This document shows positions 22,399 to 33,524 of a stretch of 64,000 nucleotides of DNA, in pieces (within the stretch, counting starts at the first letter, position 1; every line of letters begins with the position of its first letter). The stretch lies in the NCBI GenBank assembly GCA_027924585.1, contig BSBM01000123.1, forward strand, positions 17,872,001 to 17,936,000, in the 5' to 3' direction. Below the pieces are notes generated by a model. It was not told the origin of the DNA and searched no databases. It was given only the letters and a program-made list of their open reading frames with translations. The DNA is from Larix kaempferi. Taxonomy: Eukaryota; Streptophyta; Pinopsida; Pinales; Pinaceae. Made by a program: the position numbers and the translations under genes.

Positions 22399-24422
22399 TG
22401 TCATGTCACAAATTTGGAATTGGGTCACAATGGCCTAATCACATTAGCCATATTCATTAGAGTTTGTAAAATTGATGTTAAGGGTCAAATAATTGTCAAG
22501 GAGCAAAATTACTAGTTTCCTAGGTTTGGGGTGGAAGCTTTGGGATTTGGAATAAGGGGGATAATAAATGATGTTTAGACATTAGAAGGGTTCAATTATT
22601 TAATAAATAGAGTGAATAAATAAATTCAAGAGAAATCCTAGGTGACAAATGGTTTTGGAGACATATGGAGGATGTGGGACCCACACTAGCTTGATTTTTC
22701 ATAATACATGGTATGTCTCTTTTGCAAATTCGAATTAATGGGAATGTGAACAATCTTGGGTGAGTTGGTAAGTCATAACACATGTCATTGAGCATATTAG
22801 GTCGAATTGGGAATGATTGGTAACCTACATGGAAGATAAAGAGTCAAAGTGGAAGTTTGTGGACACTTGGGCTAGATTCCCTAGCCCCTATGACACCAAT
22901 GATGGAGCATCTATGACAACTATGACAAATTGCAGACTTGACCTCTGACATCTGACTACTATGACATGTCAGCCCCAAATATAGGCTCAAAGAAGGCGAA
23001 TTTGGGAGTTGGAGAAGCCAAAGAGACTCAAAATCGAATTTGGGAGAAGATGGAAGGTTGGAACTAGGAGACAAGTGGCAAATGTGGAATATTTCCTAAA
23101 TGGAAATCTATTGAATCTATTGAGAGGATTTTGACCCTTAGAAGGCTAATGTTGGTTATAAAATGTAGAAATGAAGTATGAGAATAGCTTTTGATCATTT
23201 GTATAATTTGCAATTGCATTTGTGAAGAGGGAGAGCTAGTGGATGACTAGTTTCTTGCCTTAGCCAATTTCGAGGGTGAAAGATTCCCATCCAAGTTGGT
23301 AATTGGAAAGGCCATTCAGACCTTTCATTTGGAGCTTTAATGGAGTCTTTATTTGTAGGTGTAAGCTACAGGGAATCTCATGGTTTCTTCTATTGCAGCT
23401 CACTCCTTCAACCATTTCCAGTTTTGATGGCATATTCTTGATCCTTGAGGGAGGGCGTTTTTGGTGAGCTATTGTACTTTTTGGGGGAGCTTCTAATGCC
23501 CCATTTCTTTTTTAATATGGATTAAATACTCTTTTCTTAATCTCCATAAAGTTTCAGGTCGAAATTCCAAGTAGAAATGTATAAATCTCATTTTTAATGG
23601 AAGAACAATGCCATTTCCCCACTACCTTGTTGTGAACCAATGTATTGATGATGATTTCGAATGAATGGCTGGTTCTCTAATATATTTGTGATCAATATAA
23701 TTCCATGGATGTCTTCTACAAGTTTCATGTACTGTACTTGAGCATTTGAAGCATTTTTACTCAGTTTAGTTGTATCGGGAGGTGAAATAGTGCCATTTCC
23801 CCAAGGGTCGAATTGGGGATTTTTGCAGTTGAATGGGAGAGGGTGAGAATAGTTGTAATAATCCATTAATGGTGCATATGAGACTTTAATAACATAATTA
23901 ACACATTACATACATCTGTTCATAAATTTGAGTGGGTTTGGAGGCATTTGGGAAGCCATTTTCAGTACTTACCCTAGGGGGATTTGAACTCCAAATTACT
24001 AGTAAAATTGCATAATTGGTCCAGAATCTTAAGAGGGTTTGCAGAGGTCTTTTTGTGGCCATATGTCATCCATAAACATCATATTCAAGTTCTAATATCA
24101 TTCATACACCTTCCTTGAAGATTTGAAGGCATTTGGAGTCAATTCGAGACCTAGAGACCAATACTAGTCAAAGGCAAATTACTAGTAAAGTTCCCTACAT
24201 TGGCCAGAATTGAAAGAGGATTTGCAGAAGTATTTTAAAGGTCCAAAGGAATCCCTAAAACACATATTTATGTTATAATCTCATTCATATACCTTCTCAG
24301 AAGATTTGGGATCATTTGGGGCAAATTTGGGACCTAGAGATCAAAACTAGTCAAAGGTCGAACTAGGGAAAAAAAAGTGGAAAATTGCCATTTTAATAAA
24401 ATTCCTAACAAGGGACATTACA
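22399..24422. mobile_element. Solo LTR (2,024 bp) nested in the LINE, TSD GTAAG
   Basis: The segment begins TGTCATGTCACA and ends GGGACATTACA, giving TG...CA ends whose terminal words are near-inverted copies. GTAAG flanks it on both sides (22394-22398 and 24423-24427). Without it the LINE C-terminal region reads through. It has no long open frame, so it is most likely one LTR left by recombination of a larger element. A short non-autonomous LTR element is the alternative. It contains diverged repeats of about 180 bp near 23990-24370, marked by TTACTAGTAAA and ACTAGTCAAAGG words. Confidence 0.85.
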
Positions 24423-24427
24423 GTAAG

Positions 24428-25024
24428 CTCATGAGAAAATAAAGATTCATATGCAAGTTTGGAAGATATAGCACCGTGAGATACATCCCAAGACCAGACA
24501 AGTTTGTCAGGATCCTCTAATAAATTAATATTTGAACATCGAAGGTCTCTAATAAAAGAAGACCACTCCATCCCCAAGTTACCAACAAGCCCCAAATGAC
24601 GTGCTGAGATCCAAGAAAAATTATTTCCAACAGCAGACACAGGCGCAACCACATGATATAAATTGTAATAACCTTTTTCTCTCAAGAACACAATAAGATC
24701 GGGGGATAATTTGAAAGAGTGAGGACCCCCCATAATGGGGTCTTCCCCCAGTCTAATCTGGTGGCCATTTCCAGGTAACCAGGAGAGCCACGAAGAGATA
24801 ATGGAGAACGAACCAAGAATCCCATTCCAATAATTCGACACCCCCCTAGTTCCAGGGTGTCCCTTCCGAAACCAGTCCACCACAGAGATAGATTTTAAGT
24901 ATTTTCCCCGAACAATCAAACTCCAGGAAGAATTGGAAAAGAGTGCTCTCCACAGGCTTTTTGCTCGAAGTGCAGAGGTAAAAAAATCCAAGTTTTTTGA
25001 CAAGGGCGGGCAAGACATCACCAA
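24428..25024 (-). pseudogene. LINE C-terminal (zinc-binding RVT) region, upstream half
   Basis: A long frame after the RT thumb carries AKSLWRALFSN, SLIVRGKY and SKLAYESLF, typical of the region between RT and RNase H in plant LINEs. It is cut by the solo LTR at 24422. Removing the insertion restores the reading into the block that begins at 22398. Confidence 0.8.
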
Positions 25025-26053
25025 TTAACCATATGAAACTTCTCTTTTTCTGCACCCCCCAACCAAATGAAACTGTAGATATTTCTACGCATCCCCTTCA
25101 AAATTGCCCTTGGTATTTTGCATAAGGATAGCCAGTAGACCCCCATATTTTGTAGCACCGATTTAGCTAAAGTGAGTCTACCACCCAGAGATAAACAATG
25201 CACGCTCCAATGTCTTATCTGCTTGTCAAATATCTTTAAAATCCAAATCCAACCATTGGTATAATAATTTGATGGTTTGATAAAGAAGCCAAGATACTTG
25301 GTTCCTCTAGCCATCTCCTTAAAGTCAAAAGGGAGATGCAGACCGATCTGATGTTTTATGTTAATATCTAGTGAGTTTTCTAAGAAACGAGATTTAACAT
25401 TACTAACCAACATACCAGATACATTGCAAAAGAGATCCAATATTTTCTTATACTAAAGGAATTCCGATAAGGAACCCAATCCAAATAACATAACATTGTC
25501 AACAAAGAGTGTGTGAGTCACGGAGGTTTCAACAGTCACCTTAATACCTTTTATAGAACCATCCACCTTTTCCTTGAGAATCAACCTACTCAAGCCCTCG
25601 AGAACAAGGAGAAAAAGTAAAGGCGAGAGCAGACAACCCTACCTAAGACCACGAGTAGCCTTAAAGAATCCAGAAGGCTTACCATTTATGAGAACAACAT
25701 AATTTACAGAAGTAACACAAGCCATAATCCATTTCATCCCCACCCAAGGAAGACCAATCTGAATAGGGATTAACCAAAGGAAAGACCAATCCACTCTATC
25801 ATAGGCTTTGAATAGATCAAGTTTAAGAATATGAGCATTTAAATGCTTTTGTTTGATACTATGGAAAACCTCCTGTGCGACCTGGTTTGATCTGCCTAGT
25901 GATGATTTTGGATATGATTTTGTAGATCAAGTTGCAAAGGGCGATAGGTTTGAAATCAATAAAATTGTCTTGATGAGAATATTTAGGAATGAGAGCCAAA
26001 AAAGTAGAGTTTAAAGCACCGGAGACCAACCCCATCCGTCGAGACTCCTCCAC
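25018..26053 (-). pseudogene. LINE reverse transcriptase, inactive
   Basis: The first palm piece reads FLALIPKYSHQDNFIDFKPI and ALCNLIYKIISKI. A frameshift at about 25880, probably with a small deletion, leads to HILKLDLFKAYDRVDW, with a catalytic Asp. At the polymerase box, 25495-25506, the sequence reads FVDN where plant LINEs have FADD, so the second Asp is lost. The thumb region follows with RGTKYLGFFI and LGGRLTLAKSVL. Several stops lie between 25860 and 25440. Confidence 0.8.
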
Positions 26054-26059
26054 AGCTGC

Positions 26060-27490
26060 CTAGATATCCTTCCCCATAACATGAAAGAATGAAATAAAAA
26101 TTTCCACCGTCCAACCATCTGGACTAGGACTCTTGTCCTTAGCCAAAAACATCAGAGTATTTTCAATCTCCAACAAAGAGATCTCCGGAAATATTTTTTC
26201 ACCCTCCTCATCAGAAGACGGTCTCGGGTACTCCTTAATGAACTTGAATTGTTTAATCAATGACATAGATTTTGGATCCTGATATATCTTTTGAAAATGT
26301 TTTACAACCTCCTTTTGTAGATCATTTGCACCTGCAATCCTGCGGCCCTCACTTTCATTGAGATCCCAAATAGTATTTTGAATTCTGTGGGCATCTTCAA
26401 AACGGTGGAAGAATTTTCTATTTTTGTCCCCAACTTTAATCCAAATGGCATGACTCTTCAGTCGCCAAGATTCCTCCTGAATTTGTAAGATTTTGAGCTT
26501 CCTTTCCTCAAGAGATAAAATCCTAGCATGGTCTGAGGGACAAAGGCCACCCATAAAAGAGAGTTTTATCAAATCTCTTAGTTCTGTCTCGATGCTAAAC
26601 AGATCTGAAGACAACTCCAATTTCTTTTTCTTCTCCCATTCAATCGTGAAGCATTTTAAGGATTTCAATTTTTCTGCCAGTTTGTCCATCTTGGAGTGTT
26701 CTGAAGACACATCCAAATTTGACCAGTGCTTTACCACCCTCGCCTTGAATGCCTGATCAGTTAACCAAAATGAGTTGAATTTAAATGGATAGGATTGGTG
26801 AGAGGCCTCAGTTTCAAACTGAAAGATAATGGGAAGGTGGTCACTGATATGGGCCTGATGCACCCATGATCGGTAGTTTTGAAAACAATCCAACAAGTGC
26901 TCCGAAATATGAAAACGATCCAGACGTTTGGAGATATGGTCGCCATTTTTTCTACCATTTGACCATGTTGGAGAAAGTGGAAGAGGCTCAATATCCAACA
27001 AACGCTTGGAGGAGAAAGTGTCCTTGAAAAAGTTCCCCAAAGGATTCAGTTTTGTCGAATTGCCCCTAATATTTGCAGCACCCCATGTGAAATTTAAATC
27101 ACCATCTATAATCAGATTATCCATATCCAATAAATGTTCAGAGCGATCCCGTTCCCAAAAAACCACCCTATCACGGTAGGGACCATAGCAATTTACAATG
27201 TTGATAACCTTATCGAAACCCCTCAATTTTTCGGATAGAAGAATCCCTAAAGAGACGATGAAAGGGCTCAAATCCAAAACCAGAGGGTTCCATGTAGCCA
27301 ACAAACCCCTAGAAATACCAACCACATCAACAACACACATCATCCAACCATGTTTAATCTTATTAAAAAAAATTGAGCCTTCTCCCCACACACCATAGTT
27401 TCCTAAAGAAGGACTAAGTCCAGGTTAATAATTTGAAAAACCCTTTTGAGGGCCAGTTGCTTGGGGAGGCCCCCCACTCCCCTGATATTC
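26060..27490 (-). pseudogene. LINE endonuclease and linker
   Basis: The frame starts with an NIRG block near 27490 and runs through IIDGDLNF (the GDxN site), SKRLDRFHIS and SDHLPI, the His-containing end of the APE endonuclease fold. The conserved QE box is broken by TAG at 27413, where Gln is expected. After the endonuclease come a charged helical linker and the lead-in to RT (LAKDKSPSPDGW). A stop at about 26057 separates it from the next block. Confidence 0.85.
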
Positions 27491-27830
27491 AATGAAAAAC
27501 AAATCATTAACGACCCCAGGAAAGGGCTTTAATTCCTCCAAGATCCATGGTATCAGGAGAAAGGGTGTTCCCACCATTGCACAGAGAGTCCGCCACCCCC
27601 AAAGTTAAACCAATCTTGTTCTTCCTGGCATTGCACGTCTTCAAAGGAGAGAAGTATGGCACAAGTCCACCCAACCTCGCACCTTTTAAATCTTTGGCTG
27701 AACCCGAAGAGATAGAAGGGTTTAAAGCCGAATCCAGCTGGGGGTCCAGGCAATTATCCACAACACGATTTTTAAAAAAGGTAGGAATGGGGGATTTTTT
27801 TACCATTTCTAAAGCTAACATATTCATTGT

Positions 27831-28560
27831 TGAGAAATGGACCTCTTTTCAAGATCATTTCTTGAAAAATGTTCATCTAAATTATTGTAAATTATTTTGT
27901 TTGAAGCTATCTAAAAATTCAACAATTTGGTTTGGACGGAGACTCCGAAATTTGGCATTTTTTATTTTGCAAAATCTGAATTTAACTGTGTTTTAATGGT
28001 GATTTGGATGATAAAAATAGATTCAACACTATAAAAACCCATGGGCATCCAAAATTTCAGAGTTTAAAAATTGTAATCAAAAATTTTAAAATTTTATATT
28101 GAAGTTTTTCAAAATTATGCCAGAAAAATATAAAAAAATTGTTACTACGTGATTTTGTTTCATTTATAGGTCAGTTTTATATTGGCGCGCATATGAGTGT
28201 TAACGAGTAGTATTCAAGCCACTCTTTACAACACGTCAAGGTGGTACATTGGTAGATGGAGATTTAATGTTGTTGAATGTCGTAGAAATAAGAGACTAGA
28301 TTCTGGAGCTTGTGTCAAACTTTGAAGAGCTAGTGCAATGGGTGATTTGACTAATGTTGGTGGATAAAATAGGGATGAAACTCCTTCTCTTGCCTTTGTA
28401 ATTACTCGCTCTATAGTTACTAAATTGGGTCATACATCCTGTTTGAGAAACTCTCACACTTAGATGTGTGGCATGACCAACTAAGCTAAAGGTCAGTTAC
28501 GTCCATTGCATCTTGAAATTGTATAAGTTCTATCAATACCTTAATTATTGCAAATAAGTT
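27831..28560. other. Unassigned sequence upstream of the LINE
   Basis: AT-rich with no recognisable frame. It contains the end of the 27547-27996 plus-strand open frame, which is antisense to LINE leader sequence and is not considered real. Confidence 0.4.
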
Positions 28561-30200
28561 TTTCGAATGTGGTATTGTATAATGCTCGATCCCTAAAGAG
28601 AGCCTCTTTGGCTCAAATGCCATTGATGATCCCTAAAACCACCACATATAACCTTTGTTGGTTAAAAATTACCTCCAAGGGTGCTATGTGTGCCATCAAT
28701 AAGTTATTTGTGCACCAAGAATGTGTCTAGAGGTCTATCCAATGTCATAGGAGAAGAATAATGGGCCTTGTTCCCTAAATTCCAGTACTTGGGCTCGATC
28801 ACCTTGAACAACATCTATAAACCACAACAAAAACCCATTCTTAGGGTTCTTTGGAATAAAGATTGGATATGGATTCCATTAAGATATTTTGCACACTTAA
28901 GATGGGTCACAAGGCCTTGAACATACTCGAGGAAGAAAAACAAGCACCTCAGGGAGATTATTGAATCTTCTCATACTCAAGAACTTTGAATGATTCCTCA
29001 TACTAGAACATTAGTCCTTTGTAGGAGTTCTATGCATGCCTTCGAGAGGGATACAACTGTTGTGGGTAGGTTTTGTGCACTAGAAATAGGTTTGGACCTT
29101 GTTACATGTTCAATGGGGTAAACAAGGGCTTTAATCCATAACTAAACCTTCTTGAGCTCAAGTTCCATGAACAAATCCTAGACACAACAACATGAGCCCT
29201 CAATAAAGGGTATTTATCCTATGGGTTCCATAAATATATTTCATGCATATTGGATGGGTCTTGAGGCCTTAACCATAGTTGTGGTAGGAAAACAACAACC
29301 TCAACACCTTGACATTGGTTGGGGGAGGGAAGCATTATCCTCGATCCTTAAACAAAGCCCCTCAGGCTCAAGTTCCATTAACTAGCTCTCAAACCTCCAC
29401 ATATGACCTTTGTTGGTTAACAATCACCTCCAAAGATGTTATGCATGCCATTAATAGGTTAGTCATGCACCATGAATGTTTCTAGAAGTTTATCCAATGG
29501 CACAAGAGGATAATAATGGGTTGTGTGCCTTAAACACCACTTCTTGAGATCAATCACGATGAACACCATCTACAAACCACAACACAAACCCTTTCTCATG
29601 GGTCTTTGGCATTAACGTTGAATATGGATGCCATTAAGAGATTTTTCACCAAGGATGGGTTACAAGGCCTTGAACATGGTCAAGTAAGGAAAAAAATTTC
29701 CTTGAGGATATTGTTGAATCTTTGGTAATCAAGAGACTTGAATGAGTCTCCATACCAACACATGAGTCCGTTTTGTAGGGATTCTTTGAAATCCTTTGAG
29801 TGGGATATAGGTTTTGTGGGTAGGTTTTGTGCTCTGAAAAATGGATATGGATTGTGCCACATGGTCAAGGGTGTTAAAATATATGTTAATCCCTAATTGA
29901 ACCTTCTTGAGCTCAAGCGCCATGAAAAAAAAATAGACACAACAACAAGAGCCTTCACTAGGGGGTCTTTGGCCTAAGAGTTTGATATGATTTCCATTAA
30001 GATATTTCATGCATAGTGGATGGATCTTGAGGCCTTGACTATGCTCATGGTAGGGTAACAACATACTAAGGCCCTTGACATTGGTTGGGGGAGAAATACA
30101 ACATACTAAAGGCTCCCTAAATAGAGTCGCTTAGTTTCAAGCAACATTAACACATGCCCTAAGACCACCACATGGGAGCTTGGATGGTTTGCATGGTCTT
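28560..30200. repeat. Tandem duplication of a unit of about 765 bp
   Basis: Equivalent points recur at 28631, 29396 and 30157 (an ACC-ACC/TCC-ACATA word following a GGCTCAAG...CCATTA block). Two full units and the start of a third are present. Shared internal words include ACCTTTGTTGGTTAA, TACAAACCACAACA-like and TTGACATTGGTTGGGGGAG. Divergence is high, so the duplication is old. No protein frame is kept across copies. Confidence 0.8.
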
Positions 30201-30621
30201 GACCATCATACAAGTCTAAAAACTAGTGTCTTAGGATCCTATTAAAGCTTCTTGAATTAGAATATCGAAGGAATGCATTCACATTTATTAATGCATGCAC
30301 ACTCCTATAAATTGAAAAAAAAATGGGATCGCTTCAATTTTCATGTAAGTGTTGGATGAGTTTTATGCTTTGGATTTAGCTTCGAAATGATAAACCTAGT
30401 GGTTCCAACTACATAAACTCTATTTTCCCAACTCCCTATTGTTAAGGCCATTTTCAATGTTGATGAAACTACACACACTTATAGAGTTTTAAATATGCAT
30501 ATTTTAAATATATGTTTCTAAACAAAAAAAAATTGGTTTCTATTTTTATTGAAATTGTATGGTGCAAAACTATAGACACTAAACATGGTCTTATCCCTAG
30601 AGCTTGTAATTTTAGGGTTTC

Positions 30622-30657
<36 letters not shown>

Positions 30658-32340
30658 AAAGGAAAAATAGCAATGCAATGTTAGAAGAATATGAATTTCT
30701 TTATACCAATTTCCCAAAAATAAAAGTTATATATTTTCAAATCTTACCTTTCATATTTTTACACCTAATAATTCCTTCAAGTTAACATATTTTTGTTTTT
30801 CTAAACTTTCCATGGAAGCTAAAGTGTAACTTGCACAACCCCATAATTTCAAGTGGTTTATACTCTTATTGTTTCATAAAATCCAAATTAAAATAAGTGT
30901 ATGTAATTTAGGCACTCCAATTTCTATATCAAATGTAGAATAAAGTAGATTTGTCAATAAATAAATGTAATTGTAAGTACAATCCAATCATTCATGAATT
31001 TAGTTTAGATACCACTGATTGAGATTAAGTTGAACATTAAAACATCTATAAATGTTTGTAAGCCACAATTTTTTATCTTAACAAGTACCACCAATTTTAT
31101 CTAACTATTTTTATTTAATTATACATAATATAATTTTTGTCTTAAATTTTAACCATATAAATGTTTGTGACCACAATTTTTTAACTTAACAAGTACCACC
31201 AATTTTATCTAACTACTTTTATTTAATTATACATAATATAATTTTTTTCTTAAATTTTAACCATATTTTTTTAATATAATTCATTTATTTTTATTTGTAT
31301 TTATTATCACATATATGTTGAATCATAATCTGATACAAATTTCAACACTATTGGCAATAACACATTCGAAAATCCATATATAATCTATAATGATTGTTTG
31401 TGATTGTATAATGTGTTTGTGGTGAAGAATCCTTCACAATAGAATATTTTTTGGATGACCACAATTTTCAATTACACGCGTACTTTTAATGTTCACTAAA
31501 ATAATTCTCGGATCTCATTTGAGACCAAACATTTTAATAGCCAAATTGTTTTTCCCATCGATTAAACATGAATAAAATAATAATAAATGGGTAAATGATT
31601 TTCCCATAAAATGGCTCAATTATCAGTTCAGCTGGTCAAAATGTACACAACAAATAACCAGAGTTGGTTTTTACTAATCTTATTTTTGTCCTTGTTTCAC
31701 TATTAGGGTGAATATTATTCAACTTGCTGTAGGCCATTTAATGCGACAACAGCAAGTTGGTTGATAGTTAGATCTCAAACAACTTAAGATCCAACGACTA
31801 ACCAATCTACCTCCACATTAAAGGAACTGCAACAGATTAGATAATATTGGCCCAGAATTAACGAGTGCCCGCTGCAAGCTACGGCTTACAGTTGAAATCA
31901 CTCTTTTTTTTGTTCCAGTTGAAGTCTCCGAAAAGAATTTGGTGACAATTTCTAATGCGATCGTAGTTTCAAAATAGTTATAACTGCGTACAGAACTACT
32001 TTTACTACTGTATTTCATGGCAGTGGACGTATATTAATTTCAACATGGACCGCATTCTATAACAAAATGTTTTTAAGTGTCAAATCATTCATAGTTCTGC
32101 CTCATTCATAAAACCTCAACATTACATATATTTGGATTTGTGATTTTTCAATATCCCCCGTCCCTTCTGCACTCCACTTACAACTCTACTGCAGAAAACT
32201 GCTTAAACGCTACCTCTATCTACCTTCATAACCATTGCCCACACTAGGTCAAAAAAACAGCTCAACTCTCAATATTCACGTCTCAACATATAAACATGTA
32301 CCAAACAAAAGCAATTGTTGCTGTACTTCATGACGATGTC
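30201..32340. other. Unassigned AT-rich sequence 3' of the kinase gene
   Basis: It contains a (TA)n run at about 30623-30654 and a 109-bp tandem duplication at 31051-31159 and 31160-31267. No gene is recognised. The kinase transcript probably ends within 32100-32350, but I see no clear AATAAA signal. Confidence 0.5.
31051..31267. repeat. 109-bp tandem duplication
   Basis: Both copies start AATGTTTGT and contain AACAAGTACCACCAATTTTA and AATTATACATAATATAAT. They differ at only a few positions, so the duplication is fairly recent compared with the other repeats nearby. Confidence 0.9.
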
Positions 32341-32355
32341 GATGACGCAGATTGG

Positions 32356-33478
32356 TCAATTGGAGGATAGATTGGCATTCGTATAATGAGCGGAGATCCA
32401 ACTATGTTCTGCAACCATTGCCAACCAAACATTTAGCATTCCTCCACCTCTCAAAGCGCCGATTTTACATTTATACTCCACGATTTGTATTAATTTTTTT
32501 GTCAGTAATTCAAGGATTGAAGTTCAATGGACTAGAAGGGGAAATTAAGGGACGTAGGTACCTAGAACTTGCTGTGCGCTGAGTCTCCTGTTGACGTCTC
32601 TGCAGAGCATCCGGCGTATCAAGTCCTTGGCAGAGTGAGATGTTGAGAGCCACGGATCACATGGGAAGCTAAGGCGCCCGCAGAGGACTGCCTCAAATAT
32701 CTCCTGAGGCGTTTCTCCCACAAAAGGGGCAACTCCACTCAGCATTATATACAGTATCACCCCTGCGCTCCACACATCCACTTTCTCATTGTAATCCTTC
32801 CCTCCCAACACCTCCGGTGCTACGTAATACGGAGTACCCACGATTCCTTGCATTAATCCTTCACCTGCATACATTAATGTGAGAATTCAACCATGGGATG
32901 CATAGATCCATACCCAAAAATTTCATAGACTTGAATGACAGAGAAAAGGGGGAAGCAAAATTTATTATACCTGGAGTGAAAGAGGAGGCCTGGCCAAAGT
33001 CTGCAAGCTTGATTTGAGCGAAGGAATTTGAATTATCGGCAAAGAGAATGTTGTCAGGTTTTATATCTCGGTGGGCTATTCCCATGGAGTGGCAGTAACT
33101 GATGGCTTCCATGAGCTTCTGCAGGATAGTGGCCGCCTCCTCTTCGGAGAAGGGCACTGTATTCTTCTTGCTAACGATTCTGTCGAAGAGATCTCCGGCT
33201 GAGCACATCTCCATTACGAGATGCACATACTCATCATCCTCATAAACCTCGTGAAGGGCAACTACTGCGTGGTGACCCGCGACATGCTGCATAATCTTGA
33301 TTTCGTTTCGGAGGCAGTCTCTGTCGATGGAATCGTGAAGGAGATCTGCTTTCCTTACGGTCTTGCAGGCGGCCTGTTGCCCACTTCGCTTGCTCAAACA
33401 TGTCCTGATGGCTCCGAATCTGCCTCTGCCGATCACTTTCTCTTGCAATTGGTAGTTTCGAAGCAGAGCATCCGTCAT
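32356..33478 (-). CDS. PPCK: Phosphoenolpyruvate carboxylase kinase (PPCK-type Ser/Thr kinase), three exons
   Basis: Exons are 33478-32971, 32864-32562 and 32408-32356 (508, 303 and 53 nt). Junctions are GT-AG and phases match, giving 287 codons and a TGA stop. The protein is almost only a kinase domain: Gly loop GRGRFGAIR, Lys in [43 protein letters not shown], then QQVLEHSWIS. All catalytic residues are intact. There is no EF-hand or regulatory tail, which separates PPCK from the related calcium-dependent kinases. PPCKs are cytosolic, phosphorylate an N-terminal Ser of PEP carboxylase and are controlled mainly by transcript level. The ATG at 33478 was chosen because the longer frame has no upstream ATG. 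A PEPRK-type relative is the alternative, less likely from the short length. Confidence 0.9.
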
Positions 33479-33503
33479 TGCTCGCTGTATATCTCTCAAG
33501 TTT

Positions 33504-33524
33504 ATCTGGAATCAAATTCCAGAT
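33504..33524 (-). promoter_or_regulatory. Hairpin in the presumed 5' UTR of the kinase gene
   Basis: ATCTGGAAT and ATTCCAGAT are perfect 9-bp inverted repeats with a 3-nt loop. The structure ends 25 nt upstream of the start codon. If transcribed it would form a short stem close to the initiation site. Function is unknown. Confidence 0.5.

Larger units (their letters stand above)
21260..27830 (-). mobile_element. Degenerate plant L1-type LINE, interrupted by a solo LTR
   Basis: Domains appear in the order of a plant non-LTR retrotransposon ORF2 on the minus strand. They are an APE-like endonuclease (27490-26700), a linker, reverse transcriptase (26053-25020), a zinc-binding RVT region (25024-24428 and 22398-22200) and RNase H (about 21900-21480). 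Frameshifts, stops and a deletion break it up. No complete ORF1 is seen. The 27830 boundary is where LINE-like sequence fades, and the 3' end near 21260 is approximate. No poly(A) tail or target duplication could be fixed. Confidence 0.85.

Noticed and set aside
27547-27996. 149-codon plus-strand frame
   Set aside because: Antisense to LINE leader and without a domain.
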